This document shows, piece by piece, positions 47,871 through 56,969 of a stretch of DNA of 64,000 bases. Source of the DNA: Leifsonia sp. SCN 70-46 (GTDB lineage: Bacteria; Actinomycetota; Actinomycetes; Actinomycetales; Microbacteriaceae); the NCBI GenBank assembly GCA_001725325.1, contig MEFY01000002.1:1491559-1555558 (forward strand), in the 5' to 3' direction. The position numbers and the translations under genes are program-made. The notes beneath the pieces were generated by a model. It was not told the origin of the DNA. It made no database searches and saw only the letters and a program-made list of their open reading frames with translations. The stretch's first letter is position 1; the number at the start of each line of letters is the position of its first letter.

Positions 47871-48821
47871 TCAGTCCTGGCCGTAGCGCTCCGCCTCGAC
47901 GAGGCGGCCCGCCTCGCGGAACAGCTCGCGCATCCACGCGTGCTCGGGGTCGCGACCGTGCATGGGATGCCACCACAGCGCGTTCACGAGCGGCGTCGCC
48001 TCGAACGGCAGGCGCACGACGCGCGTGCCGCCCGCGCGCATCATGGCCGGCGCGAGCGCGCCCTGGATGAGCCCGGCGCGATCGGTGCCCGTGATGAAGT
48101 GCGAGAGCGCGAGGAAGCTCTCGACGACGACCTCGACGCGCGGCTCGACGCCGAGCTGCTGGATCTGCCGGGCCGCCGACGTGAACGCCGAGCGCGACTG
48201 GAACGTCATGACCCACGGCATCGCGGCGATCTCGTCCATCGTGAGGGTGTCGCCCACGGGGCTCTCGTCGGCGACGATCGCGACCCAGTCGTCGTGCCAC
48301 AGGTCGACGAAGGGGAGGTCGGACACGTGGCCGTGGGGGATGACCATGCCGTCGGCGGAGCGCAGACGGTTCGCGACATCCTCGACGATCGTGGGGTTGT
48401 GCAGGGCGAAGCGGAAGCGCACGCCGGGGGCGCGCTCGGCGGCGAGCTCCGCGACCTTGCGGCCGATGGTGACGAACCCGTAGTCCGAGCCGTAGATCGA
48501 GAACTCGCGCGTGGACTCCGCGGGCTCCCACGTGGCCTGCGTCTCGAACACGCGGCGCGCCGCCTCGAGCGCGGTCGTGGTGTGCTCCGTGAGCCGCATG
48601 GCGAAGGGCGTGAGCTCGTAGGTGTTGCCCCGGCGGGCGAGGATGGGGTCGCCGAAGTGGGTGCGCAGGCGGGCGAGCGAGGCGCTCAGGGCCGGCTGGC
48701 TCAGGTGCAGGCGCTCGGCGGCGCGTGTGACGCTCTGCTCGGTGAGGAGCGCGTCGAGCGAGACCAGGAGGTTGAGGTCGAGGCGCGAGAGGAGGGAGTG
48801 GTCGGACACTGCTCCGGGCAC
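47871..48821 (-). CDS. LysR-family transcriptional regulator
   Basis: A regulator of 316 residues. The N-terminal HTH is clear (SVTRAAERLHLSQPALSASLARLR), with the effector domain like that of NodD/LinR-type aromatic-responsive regulators (IYGSDYGFVTIGRKVAELAAERAP). It may sense an aromatic aglycone such as a flavonoid. GTG at MPGAV-S is an alternative start. It is divergent from the isomerase/GMC operon across site 3 and is a candidate to bind the shared palindromes, whose TATG/CATA arms fit a T-N11-A box. Confidence 0.82.
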   Translation of the reverse strand: MPGAVSDHSLLSRLDLNLLVSLDALLTEQSVTRAAERLHLSQPALSASLARLRTHFGDPILARRGNTYELTPFAMRLTEHTTTALEAARRVFETQATWEPAESTREFSIYGSDYGFVTIGRKVAELAAERAPGVRFRFALHNPTIVEDVANRLRSADGMVIPHGHVSDLPFVDLWHDDWVAIVADESPVGDTLTMDEIAAMPWVMTFQSRSAFTSAARQIQQLGVEPRVEVVVESFLALSHFITGTDRAGLIQGALAPAMMRAGGTRVVRLPFEATPLVNALWWHPMHGRDPEHAWMRELFREAGRLVEAERYGQD

Positions 48822-48920
48822 CTCCTCGTGGTCGGGACTTCATTGTATAGCCGGGGCAAATGCCACGCCCGGGCGTATCCGGGCCAATGATGGTCTCTCT
48901 TATGCGCGGTTCGGAAATAG

Positions 48921-48940
48921 TTATGTCAGATTCATACTAA
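48921..48940. promoter_or_regulatory. TTATG palindrome, site 3 (degenerate right arm)
   Basis: TTATGTCAGATTCATACTAA keeps the left half and the centre; the right half is weak. It lies between divergent LysR and the 48988 operon. Confidence 0.55.
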
Positions 48941-48987
48941 TCTGTGCGAGGATGAGACAAACCTCACCGTCGAGCGCAGGAGCACCC

Positions 48988-49782
48988 ATGTACCAGCTGG
49001 CCCCCAACATCGAACTGCTGTTCACCGAGGTCGCGGAGTACCACGACCGGGTGCGCGCCGCCGCCGCCGCGGGCTTCACCGCCGTCGAGATGTGGGGGCC
49101 GACGGGTGTCGACGCCCCGGCCCGCCCCAAGGACATCCCCGCGCTCAAGGCAGCGCTCGAGGAGACGGGCGTCGTGCTCACGGCCCAGCTCAGCGAGCCG
49201 CGCACGCAATTCATGATCCCCCCGTTCGACGACTCGCCCTTCTTCAACAAGCTCGACGAGGGCGTCGAGATCGCCCACCAGCTCGGCTGCACGCGCATCG
49301 TGGTCGGCAGCGGCACGGGCTTCGGCGGCTCCAAGCGCCAGGTGCAGCTCGACAAGCTCGTCGACATCTACACGCGCGCGACGAAGCAGATCGAGGGATC
49401 GGGCATCACGCTCGTGCTCGAGCCCGTCAACGTGCGCGTCGACCACCCGGGCTCCCTGCTCGACCGCACGGCCGAGGCCGTCTACGTCGCGCGCGGCATC
49501 GACTCGCCGTTCTTCGGCGTGCTCTACGACCTCTACCACTCCACGGTCGAGGGCGAGGACGTCGCCGCGGAGCTCGCCAACGCGGGCGACATCATCAAGT
49601 ACGTGCAGGTGGCGGACGCCCCCGGGCGCGGCGAGCCGGGCTCCGGCGCCATCGACTGGACCGCGCGCCTGGGCGACCTGCGCGCCGCCGGCTACGACGG
49701 CCCGCTCGGACTCGAGTACTACCCGACGAAGGAGACCCTCGCGTCTGTCGAGTACATCCGCGAGGTGGCGGCCCGCGCATGA
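48988..49782 (+). CDS. hydroxypyruvate isomerase-like TIM barrel
   Basis: An isomerase/epimerase of 264 residues. The barrel residues include LVLEPVN (Glu), GVLYDLYHS (Asp), YVQVADAPGR (Gln, as in Hyi enzymes, in place of His) and GLEYYP (Glu). This set is the signature of hydroxypyruvate isomerase-type proteins. It would convert a keto-sugar or keto-acid released by the pathway. Its stop overlaps the GMC oxidase start (ATGA). Confidence 0.8.
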   Translation: MYQLAPNIELLFTEVAEYHDRVRAAAAAGFTAVEMWGPTGVDAPARPKDIPALKAALEETGVVLTAQLSEPRTQFMIPPFDDSPFFNKLDEGVEIAHQLGCTRIVVGSGTGFGGSKRQVQLDKLVDIYTRATKQIEGSGITLVLEPVNVRVDHPGSLLDRTAEAVYVARGIDSPFFGVLYDLYHSTVEGEDVAAELANAGDIIKYVQVADAPGRGEPGSGAIDWTARLGDLRAAGYDGPLGLEYYPTKETLASVEYIREVAARA

Positions 49783-51299
49783 CCCGCACGTACCCGCGCG
49801 AGGTCGACGTCGTCATCGTGGGCAGCGGCCCCACGGGCGCCGCGTACGCCCGCATCCTGAGCGAGCGCGCGCCGCACGCGACCATCGCGATGTTCGAGGT
49901 CGGCCCTACGGTGTCCGACCCGCCCGGATCGCACGTCAAGAACATCGTCGACGCGGATGCCCGCGCGAGCGCGCAGTCCGCCTCGCAGGGCCCCGACGCA
50001 GGCACCGCGACCGTGAGCTCGCCCGGTGCCGTGCGGGCGGGGGACCGCCGCGGCCGCCCCGGCACGTTCCTGCTCCCCGCCGGCTACCGCGTGGACGGGG
50101 AGGACGGCCTGCCCGTCGCCGCCTTCTCGAGCAACGTCGGCGGCATGGGCGCGCACTGGACGGCGGCCTGCCCACGCCCGGGCGGCCTCGAGCGCGTCGA
50201 CTTCCTCGACGACCTCGACGAGCTGCTCGCCGAGGGCGACCGCCTGCTCGGCGTCACGACGACGGCGTTCGACGGCTCGTCGTTCGGCGAGCTCGTGCGC
50301 AGCCGGCTCTCGGCCGTCGTCGACGAGGACAGGACTCCCGAGCAGCGCGTGCAGCGCATGCCCCTCGCCGTGCACCGCCGCGACGACGGCGCGCTCGTGT
50401 GGTCCGGCTCCGATGTCGTGTTCGGCGACGTGACGCGCGCCAACGAGAACTTCTCCCTGTTCGACGAGACCCTCGTCACGGGCATCCTCGTCGAGGACGG
50501 CCGGGCCGTCGGCGTCTCGGTGCAGGACCGCCGCGACGGCTCCCGATCCGAGGTGCGCTCGGCGTTCGTCGTGGTCGCGGGCGACGCGCTGCGCACGCCT
50601 CAGCTGCTGTGGGCGTCGGGCATCCGCCCCGCCGCCCTCGGCCGCACGCTCAACGACCAGCACCAGGTGGTCTACGCCGCGCGCCTGCGCGACGTCGCGC
50701 CCTCGGCGCCGGCCGCGGGCGGGGGAGCGCTGAGCGAGCAGGCCGGCGTGAGCTGGGTGCCGTACACCGACGACCTGCCGTTCCACGGCCAGGTCATGCA
50801 GCTCGACGCCTCGCCCATCCCCGTCGCGGACGACGACCCCGTCGTGCCTGGGTCGATAGTCGGCATCGGCCTGTTCTGCGCCAAGGACGTGCAGTGGGAC
50901 GACCGCATCGAGTTCGACGAGTCGGAGCGCGACTGGTACGGCATGCCCGCCATGACGCTGCACTACTCGCTCACCGACGTGGACCGCGACCGGCTCGAGG
51001 CCGCGCGCGGGTTCATCCAGGAGCTCGCCGTCGCCGTGGGCGAGCCCCTCGGCGACCGCCCGTTCTCGCTGCCCTACGGCTCGTCGTTGCACTACCAGGG
51101 CACGACGCGCATGGGCGCCGAGGATGACGGCCGGAGCGTGTGCTCGCGCGACAGCGAGGTGTGGGCGGTGCCCGGCCTCTTCGTCGCGGGCAACGGCGTC
51201 ATCCCGACGCCCACGGCGTGCAACCCGACGGTCACGTCGGTCGCCTTCGCCGTGCGCGGGGCCCGCGCGATCGCGGAGCGCCTGACCGCGTCAGCTTGA
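49779..51299 (+). CDS. GMC oxidoreductase, CarA/pyranose-oxidase-like
   Basis: A flavoprotein of 506 residues. The FAD-binding motif is VVIVGSGPTGAAYARIL, and AFSSNVGGMGAHWTAACPRP is of the pyranose-oxidase type. The catalytic His438 is in SLHYQGTTRMG and Asn482 in TACNPTVTS. In the Microbacterium CarA system such an enzyme oxidises the 3-OH of a C-glycoside sugar, the step that makes elimination possible. Location among alpha/beta deglycosidase genes strongly supports the same reaction here. Confidence 0.86.
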   Translation: MTRTYPREVDVVIVGSGPTGAAYARILSERAPHATIAMFEVGPTVSDPPGSHVKNIVDADARASAQSASQGPDAGTATVSSPGAVRAGDRRGRPGTFLLPAGYRVDGEDGLPVAAFSSNVGGMGAHWTAACPRPGGLERVDFLDDLDELLAEGDRLLGVTTTAFDGSSFGELVRSRLSAVVDEDRTPEQRVQRMPLAVHRRDDGALVWSGSDVVFGDVTRANENFSLFDETLVTGILVEDGRAVGVSVQDRRDGSRSEVRSAFVVVAGDALRTPQLLWASGIRPAALGRTLNDQHQVVYAARLRDVAPSAPAAGGGALSEQAGVSWVPYTDDLPFHGQVMQLDASPIPVADDDPVVPGSIVGIGLFCAKDVQWDDRIEFDESERDWYGMPAMTLHYSLTDVDRDRLEAARGFIQELAVAVGEPLGDRPFSLPYGSSLHYQGTTRMGAEDDGRSVCSRDSEVWAVPGLFVAGNGVIPTPTACNPTVTSVAFAVRGARAIAERLTASA

Positions 51300-51300
51300 C

Positions 51301-51321
51301 TTATGTCTGATTAAGACATAA
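51301..51321. promoter_or_regulatory. TTATG palindrome, site 4
   Basis: TTATGTCTGA, one T, TAAGACATAA with one mismatch between arms. It starts 1 bp after the GMC stop and leads the nine-gene operon that begins at 51364. Confidence 0.72.
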
Positions 51322-51363
51322 TTTAGACCAAGACCTAACAAAGTTGTTCGGAACGGGAAGACC

Positions 51364-52308
51364 ATGACGGAACGTCGCATCAAGTGGAGCTACATGGACC
51401 ACTGGCGCAGCAACGGCCCCTCGGGTCCCATCGACCAGTGGCACTCGCGCCTGGCCATGTCCCGCTTCCTCAAGCAGGTCGCCGCCGTGGGCTTCGACGC
51501 CATCGACACGTTCGACTTCCGCATCTGGCAGATCTTCGAGGAGTACGGCTCCGTCGCGAACTACCAGGAGTTCGTGCAGGAGCACGGCCTCGAGCGCATC
51601 GTCAACACGTTCCACGGCGTCTACTACGACGACGCGGTGTACGCGCCCGAGGTGCGCGAGACGCGCCCCGCGATCCTCGAGGACTTCAAGGTCACGATGG
51701 ACAGGTGGTCGGGCATCCAGCTCGACAACATCATCGTCATGCCCGGCTCGCGCGACTACAGCGACGACGGCGTCTCGGACGACCGCATCAAGGTCGCCGC
51801 CGAGACGTGGGGCGAGGTCGGCCGCATCACGCGCGAGTACGGCGTCAACCTCACGTGCCACCACGAGTTCTACGGTGGCATCCGCACGCCGCGGCAGATC
51901 GAGCTGTTCTACCAGTACGCCGACCCCGAGTACGTGAAGTTCTTCCTCGACACCGCGCAGCACTGCATCGCCGACGTCGACCCCGTCGCGCTCTACGACC
52001 AGCACCACGAGCGCGTGAGCGGGTTCCACTTCAAGGACACGCGCTTCGTCGACACCAACGAGGACTACAAGCTGCGCCCGGATGCCGAGCTGCTCGCGAA
52101 GACCACCGAGAAGTGGTTCTACGAGATGGGCACGGCCGAGGGGCTCGTCGACTTCGAGGCCATGATGCGCGCGGTCAAGGACCACGGCTACACGGGCTGG
52201 ATCAGCGTCGAGCACGACAAGGCCAACAAGATCGGCGGCGACTACTCCGAGAGCACCGCGATCTCGCGCTGGTACGCCAAGAACGTCCTCGAAGAGATCT
52301 ACCGGTAG
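51364..52308 (+). CDS. sugar isomerase/epimerase-like TIM barrel
   Basis: A protein of 314 residues of the xylose-isomerase-like barrel family (as in IolE or tagatose epimerase). The metal-site positions read HHEFYGG (Glu), FFLDTAQH (Asp), SGFHFKDTR (His) and WISVEHDK (Glu). It differs clearly from the deglycosidase alpha proteins. It is the first gene of a long operon, so probably the main keto-sugar isomerase or a dehydratase. The substrate is unknown. Confidence 0.78.
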   Translation: MTERRIKWSYMDHWRSNGPSGPIDQWHSRLAMSRFLKQVAAVGFDAIDTFDFRIWQIFEEYGSVANYQEFVQEHGLERIVNTFHGVYYDDAVYAPEVRETRPAILEDFKVTMDRWSGIQLDNIIVMPGSRDYSDDGVSDDRIKVAAETWGEVGRITREYGVNLTCHHEFYGGIRTPRQIELFYQYADPEYVKFFLDTAQHCIADVDPVALYDQHHERVSGFHFKDTRFVDTNEDYKLRPDAELLAKTTEKWFYEMGTAEGLVDFEAMMRAVKDHGYTGWISVEHDKANKIGGDYSESTAISRWYAKNVLEEIYR

Positions 52309-52314
52309 GCGGCC

Positions 52315-53292
52315 ATGACCATCAGATGGGGCTACGCCCTCAACCAGTGGGACACGAACATCGATGACTTCGTGCGTCCGCGCGACCACGAGCGCGCCTT
52401 CAAGACGATCTCCATCAGCGGGTTCACGGGCGTCGAGCTCACCGCCGTGAGCTTCGGCGCGTGGGAGCCGTTCGGCTCGCCCCTGGCGCTCGCGAACGCG
52501 TACGGCTCGATCCCCGAGTTCCGCGACCTGCTGCGCGAGTGGCGCATCGACGCCATCAGCAGCTGGTTCTACGACCCTGCCGTGGGATTCGAGCAGGAGA
52601 TGGGCCGCGGCCCCGACCTCTTCCAGCCCGGTGCCGCCGAGAAGGTGGCCGAGACGGCCGCGTGGTTCGCGGAGGCGCTCGCGGGTCTTGGCGGATCCGT
52701 GCTCGTCGTGCGGCCCGTCGGGTCGGCGTGGCAGGTCGGAGCGCTCGACGACGACCGGATCGGCACGCTCGCCCGCCTGTGGGAGCACGTCGCCCGCGCC
52801 ATCGCCCCGCACGGCATCCGGCTCGCGCTGCACGTCGACTTCCTCTCGGCCCTGCGCCTCGAGGACGGCCTCGAGCGCCTCCTCGCCGCGAGCGACCCCG
52901 ACCTCGTGACGCTCGCGATCGACACGGGCGAGCTCGCGATCGCGGGCATCGACCCCGTCGACCTCTACCGCCGGCACGCCGCGCGCGTGAGCCACGTGCA
53001 CCTGAGCGACGCGCGCGAGCGCGTGGACCTCGAGGAGGCCCTCGTGCCGCACGCCGACCACGTCGTGCGCATCGCGGGCGGCGACCGCGAGGTCGGCCGC
53101 TGGATCTTCGAGCCCGGCGACCACCGCGGCCTCGTCGACAGCGTCGCGTTCACACAGGCCCTCGTCGACGGTGGATTCGACGGCTGGGTCGTCGTCGAGA
53201 CCGACAAGAGTCCGCACCACGCGGAGAGCACCATGATCAGCGGCTGGCAGGTTCAGAAGGTCCTGCAGCCCCTCACCGGAGAGAAGGCGTAG
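52315..53292 (+). CDS. sugar isomerase/epimerase-like TIM barrel
   Basis: A protein of 325 residues with the same fold and a Trp-rich start (WGYALNQWDTN). The expected first metal ligand is altered: LALHVDFLS carries His and Asp where others have Glu. The later ligands look intact (TLAIDTGE, SHVHLSD, VVVETDKS). Its role may differ from that of its neighbours. It lies 6 bp after the previous gene and 5 bp before the free beta subunit. Confidence 0.75.
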   Translation: MTIRWGYALNQWDTNIDDFVRPRDHERAFKTISISGFTGVELTAVSFGAWEPFGSPLALANAYGSIPEFRDLLREWRIDAISSWFYDPAVGFEQEMGRGPDLFQPGAAEKVAETAAWFAEALAGLGGSVLVVRPVGSAWQVGALDDDRIGTLARLWEHVARAIAPHGIRLALHVDFLSALRLEDGLERLLAASDPDLVTLAIDTGELAIAGIDPVDLYRRHAARVSHVHLSDARERVDLEEALVPHADHVVRIAGGDREVGRWIFEPGDHRGLVDSVAFTQALVDGGFDGWVVVETDKSPHHAESTMISGWQVQKVLQPLTGEKA

Positions 53293-53297
53293 CCCCC

Positions 53298-53693
53298 ATG
53301 ATCCCCGACCGCATCATCGAGCAGGGAACGCTCACGACGACGGGCGCCCGCGCCTCCGTCGAAGTGCGCATCCCCTGGTACCGGGCACTGCCCGGCTCCT
53401 GCATCTCGGGCGCGAGCCTCACGATCGACGGCGTCGCAGCACCGGCCGAGAGCCTGCGCTGGGGCATGAACGGGCGCGAGTTCACGTTCGAGGAGCTCTC
53501 CACGAGCGTCGACGAGTGGTGGTTCCCGCTCGACTCGGCGATCCTCTCGGGCGACATCGCCGTGAGCACGGATGCCGAGCACACCGTCGAGGTCGGCCTC
53601 ACGCTCTACATCCCGTACATCATCATCTCCGACACCGAGACGCTCCACATCGACGAGCACGACCGCAAGACCATGACGGCGGTGGCAGCATGA
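53298..53693 (+). CDS. C-glycoside deglycosidase beta subunit
   Basis: A beta-rich protein of 131 residues of the DUF6379 type. Family marks are VEVRIPWYRALPG near the start, the FTFEEL/DEWWFPLDSA middle and a final strand HTVEVGLTLYIPYIII. In known systems this chain completes the active site of the alpha barrel at its mouth. Its stop overlaps the start of the alpha subunit gene at 53690, so the two form a pair. Confidence 0.82.
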   Translation: MIPDRIIEQGTLTTTGARASVEVRIPWYRALPGSCISGASLTIDGVAAPAESLRWGMNGREFTFEELSTSVDEWWFPLDSAILSGDIAVSTDAEHTVEVGLTLYIPYIIISDTETLHIDEHDRKTMTAVAA

Positions 53694-54781
53694 GCCTCGG
53701 AACGCCCATCCAGGGAGTGACCCTCTACAGCTTCACGCGCGCCTTCCACGGCCGCGAGTACGACCTCGAGGGCCTCATCCGCAAGGTCGCCGCCGACGGC
53801 TTCGGCCCCGGCCTCGAGGTCATCGGCTTCTCGAGCTTCCGCGGCTTCCCCGCCGTCGACGACTCGTTCGCGGGCTGGTTCAAAGACCTCGTCGCGGAGG
53901 TCGGCCTCGTGACGACGTCGCTCGCGGTCAACGCCGACATCGGCATCCACCGCGACCGCCTGCTCGACCAGGACGAGCTCATCGAGTACATGACGCGCCA
54001 GATCGAGGCCGCCGCCAAGCTCGGCTTCCCGATCGCGCGCGTGCAGATCTCGATCACGCCCGACTCGATGGAGGCGCTCGCCCCCATCGCGGAGAAGCAC
54101 GGCGTCACGCTCGCCCTCGAGGTGCACGCCGACCAGTACGCGAGCCACCCCCGCATCCTCGCCCTGCGCGACCGCTACGAGAAGGTCGGATCCCCGTTCC
54201 TCGGCTTCACCGCCGACTGGGGCGCCACGACCGTCGCGTTCGCCCCCTCCGCCCTCGAGGCCTACCGCCGCCGCGGCGCGTCCGAGGAGCTGCTGAGCGC
54301 CGTCGTCGACCTGTGGAACGGCTACTACCAGGAGGGCCCGCCCGCCAACCAGCAGGTGCACGGCCAGCGCTTCGGGTCGTTCATCGGCCTCGCCGCGCAG
54401 CACGGCCGCCCCGAGCTCGGCATCGACTTCGGCATCAACGGCACGGGCCTGTTCGGCCCCGCGCGCGTCGACGACTGGCTCGAGATCATGCCGTGGATCC
54501 GCCACGTGCACGGCAAGTTCTTCGGCATCGACGAGAACGGCGAGGAGCCGTCGGTCCCGGTGCGCGACCTCGTGGCGCTGCTCGTCGAGAACGGCTACTC
54601 GGGCGCCATCTCGTCGGAGTACGAGGGCTGGCACTGGAACTACTGGCAGAGCCCGTTCGACATCATCCGTGGCGAGCAGGCCGTGCAGCGCTCCGCCGCT
54701 GCCGACGCCGGCTCGCGCATGATCACCGACGCGGCCGAGGCACGCGCCGCACTCGCCCACCACCTTGGAGCACACGTATGA
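53690..54781 (+). CDS. C-glycoside deglycosidase alpha subunit (TIM barrel)
   Basis: A protein of 363 residues. The four metal ligands are E144 (LALEVHAD), D176 (GFTADW), H274 (HVHGKF) and E310 (SSEYEGWH). A His next to the first Glu (EVHAD) is in the place of the proposed catalytic base. Partner of the beta subunit encoded at 53298. It would perform elimination on the 3-keto-glycoside and release the aglycone. It is coupled to the next alpha gene by an ATGA overlap. Confidence 0.83.
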   Translation: MSLGTPIQGVTLYSFTRAFHGREYDLEGLIRKVAADGFGPGLEVIGFSSFRGFPAVDDSFAGWFKDLVAEVGLVTTSLAVNADIGIHRDRLLDQDELIEYMTRQIEAAAKLGFPIARVQISITPDSMEALAPIAEKHGVTLALEVHADQYASHPRILALRDRYEKVGSPFLGFTADWGATTVAFAPSALEAYRRRGASEELLSAVVDLWNGYYQEGPPANQQVHGQRFGSFIGLAAQHGRPELGIDFGINGTGLFGPARVDDWLEIMPWIRHVHGKFFGIDENGEEPSVPVRDLVALLVENGYSGAISSEYEGWHWNYWQSPFDIIRGEQAVQRSAAADAGSRMITDAAEARAALAHHLGAHV

Positions 54782-55809
54782 CTGACGACAACGGCATCGC
54801 CGGAACGGGCATCAAGCTCGGCATCACCCTCTACTCCCTGACCTCGGAGTTCGCCGCGGGCCTCTACACGCCCGAGACGCTCATCAAGGCCGTGCACGAC
54901 GAGGGCCTCGGCACGGGGGTCGAGTTCAACATCGCCCAGATGCTGCGCACCTACCCCGATGTCGACGACGAGTTCGTCACGCTGTGGCGCGACAGCATGG
55001 ACAAGTACGGCCTCGAGCCGAGCGCCGTCGGCACCAACCTCGACATGGGGCGCCGCAAGGACCGCGACATGACCCCCGACGAGGAGCACGACTTCCTCGC
55101 CCGGCAGCTCAAGACCGCGCACACGCTCGGCTTCAAGAAGGTCGTCATCCGCTCGGCCGGCAAGGAGCTGCTGCGCAGCCTGCTGCCCCTCGCCGAGAAG
55201 TACGACCAGAAGCTCGGCTACGAGATCCACGCACCGTCGGGGCCCAACGACCCCGCCGTCGTGCAGATCCGCGAGCTGTACGACGAGCTCGGCTCCGACC
55301 GCCTCGGCTTCACCGCCGACTTCAGCTCGACCATGCACAGCCTCTCGCCGACGCTCCTGCGCACGCTCGGGCAGATGGGGATGGACGAGAAGCACTTCCC
55401 GGTCATGGACGAGATCTGGCACGAGCCGACCCCCATGTACGTGCGCAACCAGAAGTTCGAGGACTACCTCTCGGGCGAGGGCGTCGACTTCCTGCGCTTC
55501 GGGCCGTTCACGCGGCTCGCGTTCAACATGCACGGGCTCGTGCCGCCGGAGGAGTGGCTCGACATCATGCCGCAGATCTTCCACGTGCACGCCAAGTTCT
55601 ACGACATCAACGAGGCGGGGGATGAGCCGGCCATGGACATCCCGCGCATCGTGCGCCAGTTCGTGAAGGGCGGCTACCAGGGGTACCTCTCGAGCGAGTG
55701 GGAGGGCCACGCCTTCTCCGACCTCGGGGAGTCCGACCCCATCGACCTCGTCAAGAAGCAGCACGCGCTCATGCGCCGTGCCATAGAAGAAAGTGTCGCC
55801 CATGTCTGA
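54778..55809 (+). CDS. C-glycoside deglycosidase alpha subunit (TIM barrel), second
   Basis: A protein of 343 residues similar to the barrel of the fused enzyme at 44375. It shares NLDMGRRKDRDMTPDEE, YEIHAPSGPN, GFTADFSSTMHSLSPTLL and HVHAKFYDIN. Metal ligands are E149, D181, H271 and E307. Its likely beta partner is the 56571 product, after the SnoaL-like gene. Presence of two split pairs suggests two glycoside types. Confidence 0.83.
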   Translation: MTDDNGIAGTGIKLGITLYSLTSEFAAGLYTPETLIKAVHDEGLGTGVEFNIAQMLRTYPDVDDEFVTLWRDSMDKYGLEPSAVGTNLDMGRRKDRDMTPDEEHDFLARQLKTAHTLGFKKVVIRSAGKELLRSLLPLAEKYDQKLGYEIHAPSGPNDPAVVQIRELYDELGSDRLGFTADFSSTMHSLSPTLLRTLGQMGMDEKHFPVMDEIWHEPTPMYVRNQKFEDYLSGEGVDFLRFGPFTRLAFNMHGLVPPEEWLDIMPQIFHVHAKFYDINEAGDEPAMDIPRIVRQFVKGGYQGYLSSEWEGHAFSDLGESDPIDLVKKQHALMRRAIEESVAHV

Positions 55810-56557
55810 GTTCGCTGAAGAGATCGCCGCCCTGCGTGCGGAGGTCGCCGAACTGCGCGGCGTCGCGCAGTCCGCCCACGACCGCGGCGCGGTCGAGAAC
55901 CTGTTCAACCGCTACATGTACCTGCACAACGCCTTCGAGGACGAGCAGATCATCCCCCTGTGGGTGAAGCGCGGCACGGAGGGCATCCGCGCCCGGTACA
56001 CGAACGCGGGCGAGTACACCGACTACGACAGTGTCATCCGCTACCACCAGGGCCGTCCGCACCCGGAGGGCAAGCTCATCCTGCACGCGACGACGACCCC
56101 GGTCATCGAGGTCGCGGGCGACGGCGAGACGGCCAAGGGCGTCTGGATCATGGCGGGCACCGAGTCGGGGCTCACCGACCCCAAGGTCGCCGAGGCGTTC
56201 CCGGACATGTACGGCCCGACCGAGGTGCTCGGCAAGAAGGTCTGGGCGCACTGGGTGTGGTGCAAGTACGCCATCGACTTCAAGCGCCAGGACGGCGAGT
56301 GGAAGTTCTGGAAGTTCCGCTGCTACGAGCTCGCCCGCGCGCCGTTCCACGAGGACTGGGTTGCCTTCGGCCTCAAGAACCAGGGCGCGTTCGACCTCGA
56401 CCTCATGTACTTCGGCGACGACGGCAAGCCCGTGTTCATGCCGCCGGCCGACGGGCCCGTGCCCGCCAAGGCGCATCCGTACAGCCCGACCACGACGCAG
56501 GTGCTCGACCCGGTTCCGCCCGTGCCGCACGCCACGTTCACCGACACCTTCCACTGA
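55802..56557 (+). CDS. SnoaL/NTF2-like protein
   Basis: A protein of 251 residues with a short N-terminal coiled coil (AEEIAALRAEVAELRGVAQ) and an NTF2-like cone fold (NLFNRYMYLHNAFED, KLILHATTTPVIEVAGDG, KVWAHWVWCKYAIDFKRQDGEWKFWKFR). Such folds act as small isomerases, hydrolases or ligand binders. Its place between alpha and beta subunit genes makes it a likely part of glycoside or aglycone processing. The ATG at 55802 overlaps the alpha gene end. Confidence 0.75.
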   Translation: MSEFAEEIAALRAEVAELRGVAQSAHDRGAVENLFNRYMYLHNAFEDEQIIPLWVKRGTEGIRARYTNAGEYTDYDSVIRYHQGRPHPEGKLILHATTTPVIEVAGDGETAKGVWIMAGTESGLTDPKVAEAFPDMYGPTEVLGKKVWAHWVWCKYAIDFKRQDGEWKFWKFRCYELARAPFHEDWVAFGLKNQGAFDLDLMYFGDDGKPVFMPPADGPVPAKAHPYSPTTTQVLDPVPPVPHATFTDTFH

Positions 56558-56570
56558 GCCGAGGACCATC

Positions 56571-56969
56571 ATGGCAACCCACAACTCGCTGTTCGCCGAG
56601 AGCGACGTGCATCGTCACCCCGAGGGCATCGCCGTCTCGATCCAGCTGCCCTGGTACCGCAGCCTGTGGCTGTCGTGCGTCGACACGGTCGGCGCGCGCG
56701 TCGACGGCGTCGACATCCCCACGGACACGCTGCGCTTCGAGCTCGCCGGCAAGAGCTACTCGATAGCCGAGCTGCCCGACCAGTGGGACACCCTGTGGTT
56801 CGTCGCCGACAAGCCCCAGGTGATCATCCCGCTCGAGCACGTGCCCGCGGCGGGCGACACGGTCGACGTCGACGTCACGCTGACCCTCACGCTGCGCTAC
56901 ATGCAGATAGCTCCCATGCGCTACGTGCCCAACCGCGTGCAGGTCGAGCGCGAGGTGGTGCTCGCGTGA
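56571..56969 (+). CDS. C-glycoside deglycosidase beta subunit, second
   Basis: A protein of 132 residues resembling the N-terminal domain of the fusion at 44375 (LPWYRSLWLSCVDTV; LRFELAGKSYSIAELPDQWDTLWF; LRYMQIAPMRYVPN). It would pair with the alpha subunit encoded at 54778. Its GTGA overlap with the Gfo/Idh/MocA gene couples cleavage and keto-sugar reduction. Confidence 0.82.
   Translation: MATHNSLFAESDVHRHPEGIAVSIQLPWYRSLWLSCVDTVGARVDGVDIPTDTLRFELAGKSYSIAELPDQWDTLWFVADKPQVIIPLEHVPAAGDTVDVDVTLTLTLRYMQIAPMRYVPNRVQVEREVVLA

Noticed and set aside
45724-48843. 1,039-codon open frame on the minus strand
   Set aside because: It is an Arg/His/Pro-rich shadow opposite the fused deglycosidase, esterase and other genes, produced by high third-position GC; no motif or ribosome-binding site.
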